From Vandiemenella viatica (Eukaryota > Arthropoda > Insecta > Orthoptera > Morabidae): a stretch of 64,000 nt of DNA. Position 1 is the first letter of the stretch, and the number at the start of each line of letters is the position of its first letter. A program made the translations under genes and the position numbers. The stretch spans positions 257,453,199 to 257,517,198 of the forward strand of contig JARYHS010009186.1 in assembly GCA_031002005.1 (NCBI GenBank), written 5' to 3'. The notes below the pieces were generated by a model that did not search any database, was not told the DNA's origin, and worked only from the letters and a program-made list of their open reading frames with translations. This document shows, in pieces, positions 63,704 through 64,000 of the stretch.

Positions 63704-64000
63704 GTAAGGTAACCTAAAATAATTTAACTTCATATCAAAATTTGTTTGCAGAGCAGCGAATTCAGTCAAATAACATTGCAGATCGATTTTAGAGATAGTT
63801 TCTTAAGTAACTCAAGTGAGATATTATACTAAAGAGTCATTTAAAAATCAGAACACAGTATTAATATTTTCTTACAGTGGGATTCAAATTATTTTAGAAA
63901 AGAAAACTTTGTATTCATTTGTAGAGCTATTTCAGACATTAACTAGTAAAATGAGATTATTAACCCTGCAGGTAAGAATTTTCCCTGAAGAAATATGAGA
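63704..64000 (+). repeat. LTR-like repeat start, runs off the window
   Basis: TGTAAGGTAACC directly follows the purine run AAAGGGG and a TATATA tract. The following sequence is homologous to 27190-27480. It could be the 5' end of an LTR. Confidence 0.45.

Overview
The window looks like insect nuclear DNA from a large, repeat-rich genome, most plausibly a polyneopteran such as a grasshopper or locust. That is an inference from AT-rich sequence, multi-kilobase introns packed with degraded LINEs, Penelope-like elements (PLEs), gypsy LTRs, mariner/hAT DNA elements and tRNA-derived SINEs, and the insect-like GT-AG gene structure. No bacterial gene organisation is present, and most open reading frames are transposon relics or chance.

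The one host gene found is on the minus strand: the C-terminal part of a thioester-containing protein of the alpha-2-macroglobulin/complement C3 superfamily. Twelve exons (60767 down to 17246) join in one continuous frame of 744 residues with consistent splice phases and end in a stop codon. In order they encode the end of the MG/CUB region, the thioester domain (GCGEQ at 60529-60543), the rest of the CUB domain, the receptor-binding domain, a low-complexity linker and a six-cysteine C-terminal module that looks like a netrin/C345C domain. The position of the catalytic histidine appears to hold glutamine. The N-terminal exons lie beyond 64000.

Layout: 1-17 kb is downstream of the gene and holds two RTE-like LINE relics, a LINE with an inverted 5' half (7.7-10.2 kb), a second LINE fragment, a SINE, a small TIR/TA transposon keeping only a helix-turn-helix transposase domain, a 1.4 kb near-perfect palindrome made of a gypsy-type LTR plus primer-binding site and an inverted LTR, and a palindromic PLE terminus. 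The 18.7-30 kb intron holds a LINE, an hAT-type MITE with 8 bp target duplication and two LTR-like blocks. The 30-36 kb introns hold several PLE ends, two with opposed arms, and a PLE reverse transcriptase fragment. The 37-44 kb intron holds LINE and gypsy (LTR, PBS, gag) relics. The 44-47 kb intron holds a full-length but dead mariner. The 48-60 kb intron is a nest of one LINE family (both orientations), split by a 1.36 kb solo LTR, followed by a SINE and a nearly intact LINE reverse transcriptase. 61-64 kb holds a further LTR, a PLE end and the start of another LTR-like repeat.

The most interesting observations are the C3-like architecture with a substituted catalytic position, the hammerhead-ribozyme-like cores with compensating stem changes at PLE ends, and the palindromic LTR-PBS-inverted LTR structure.
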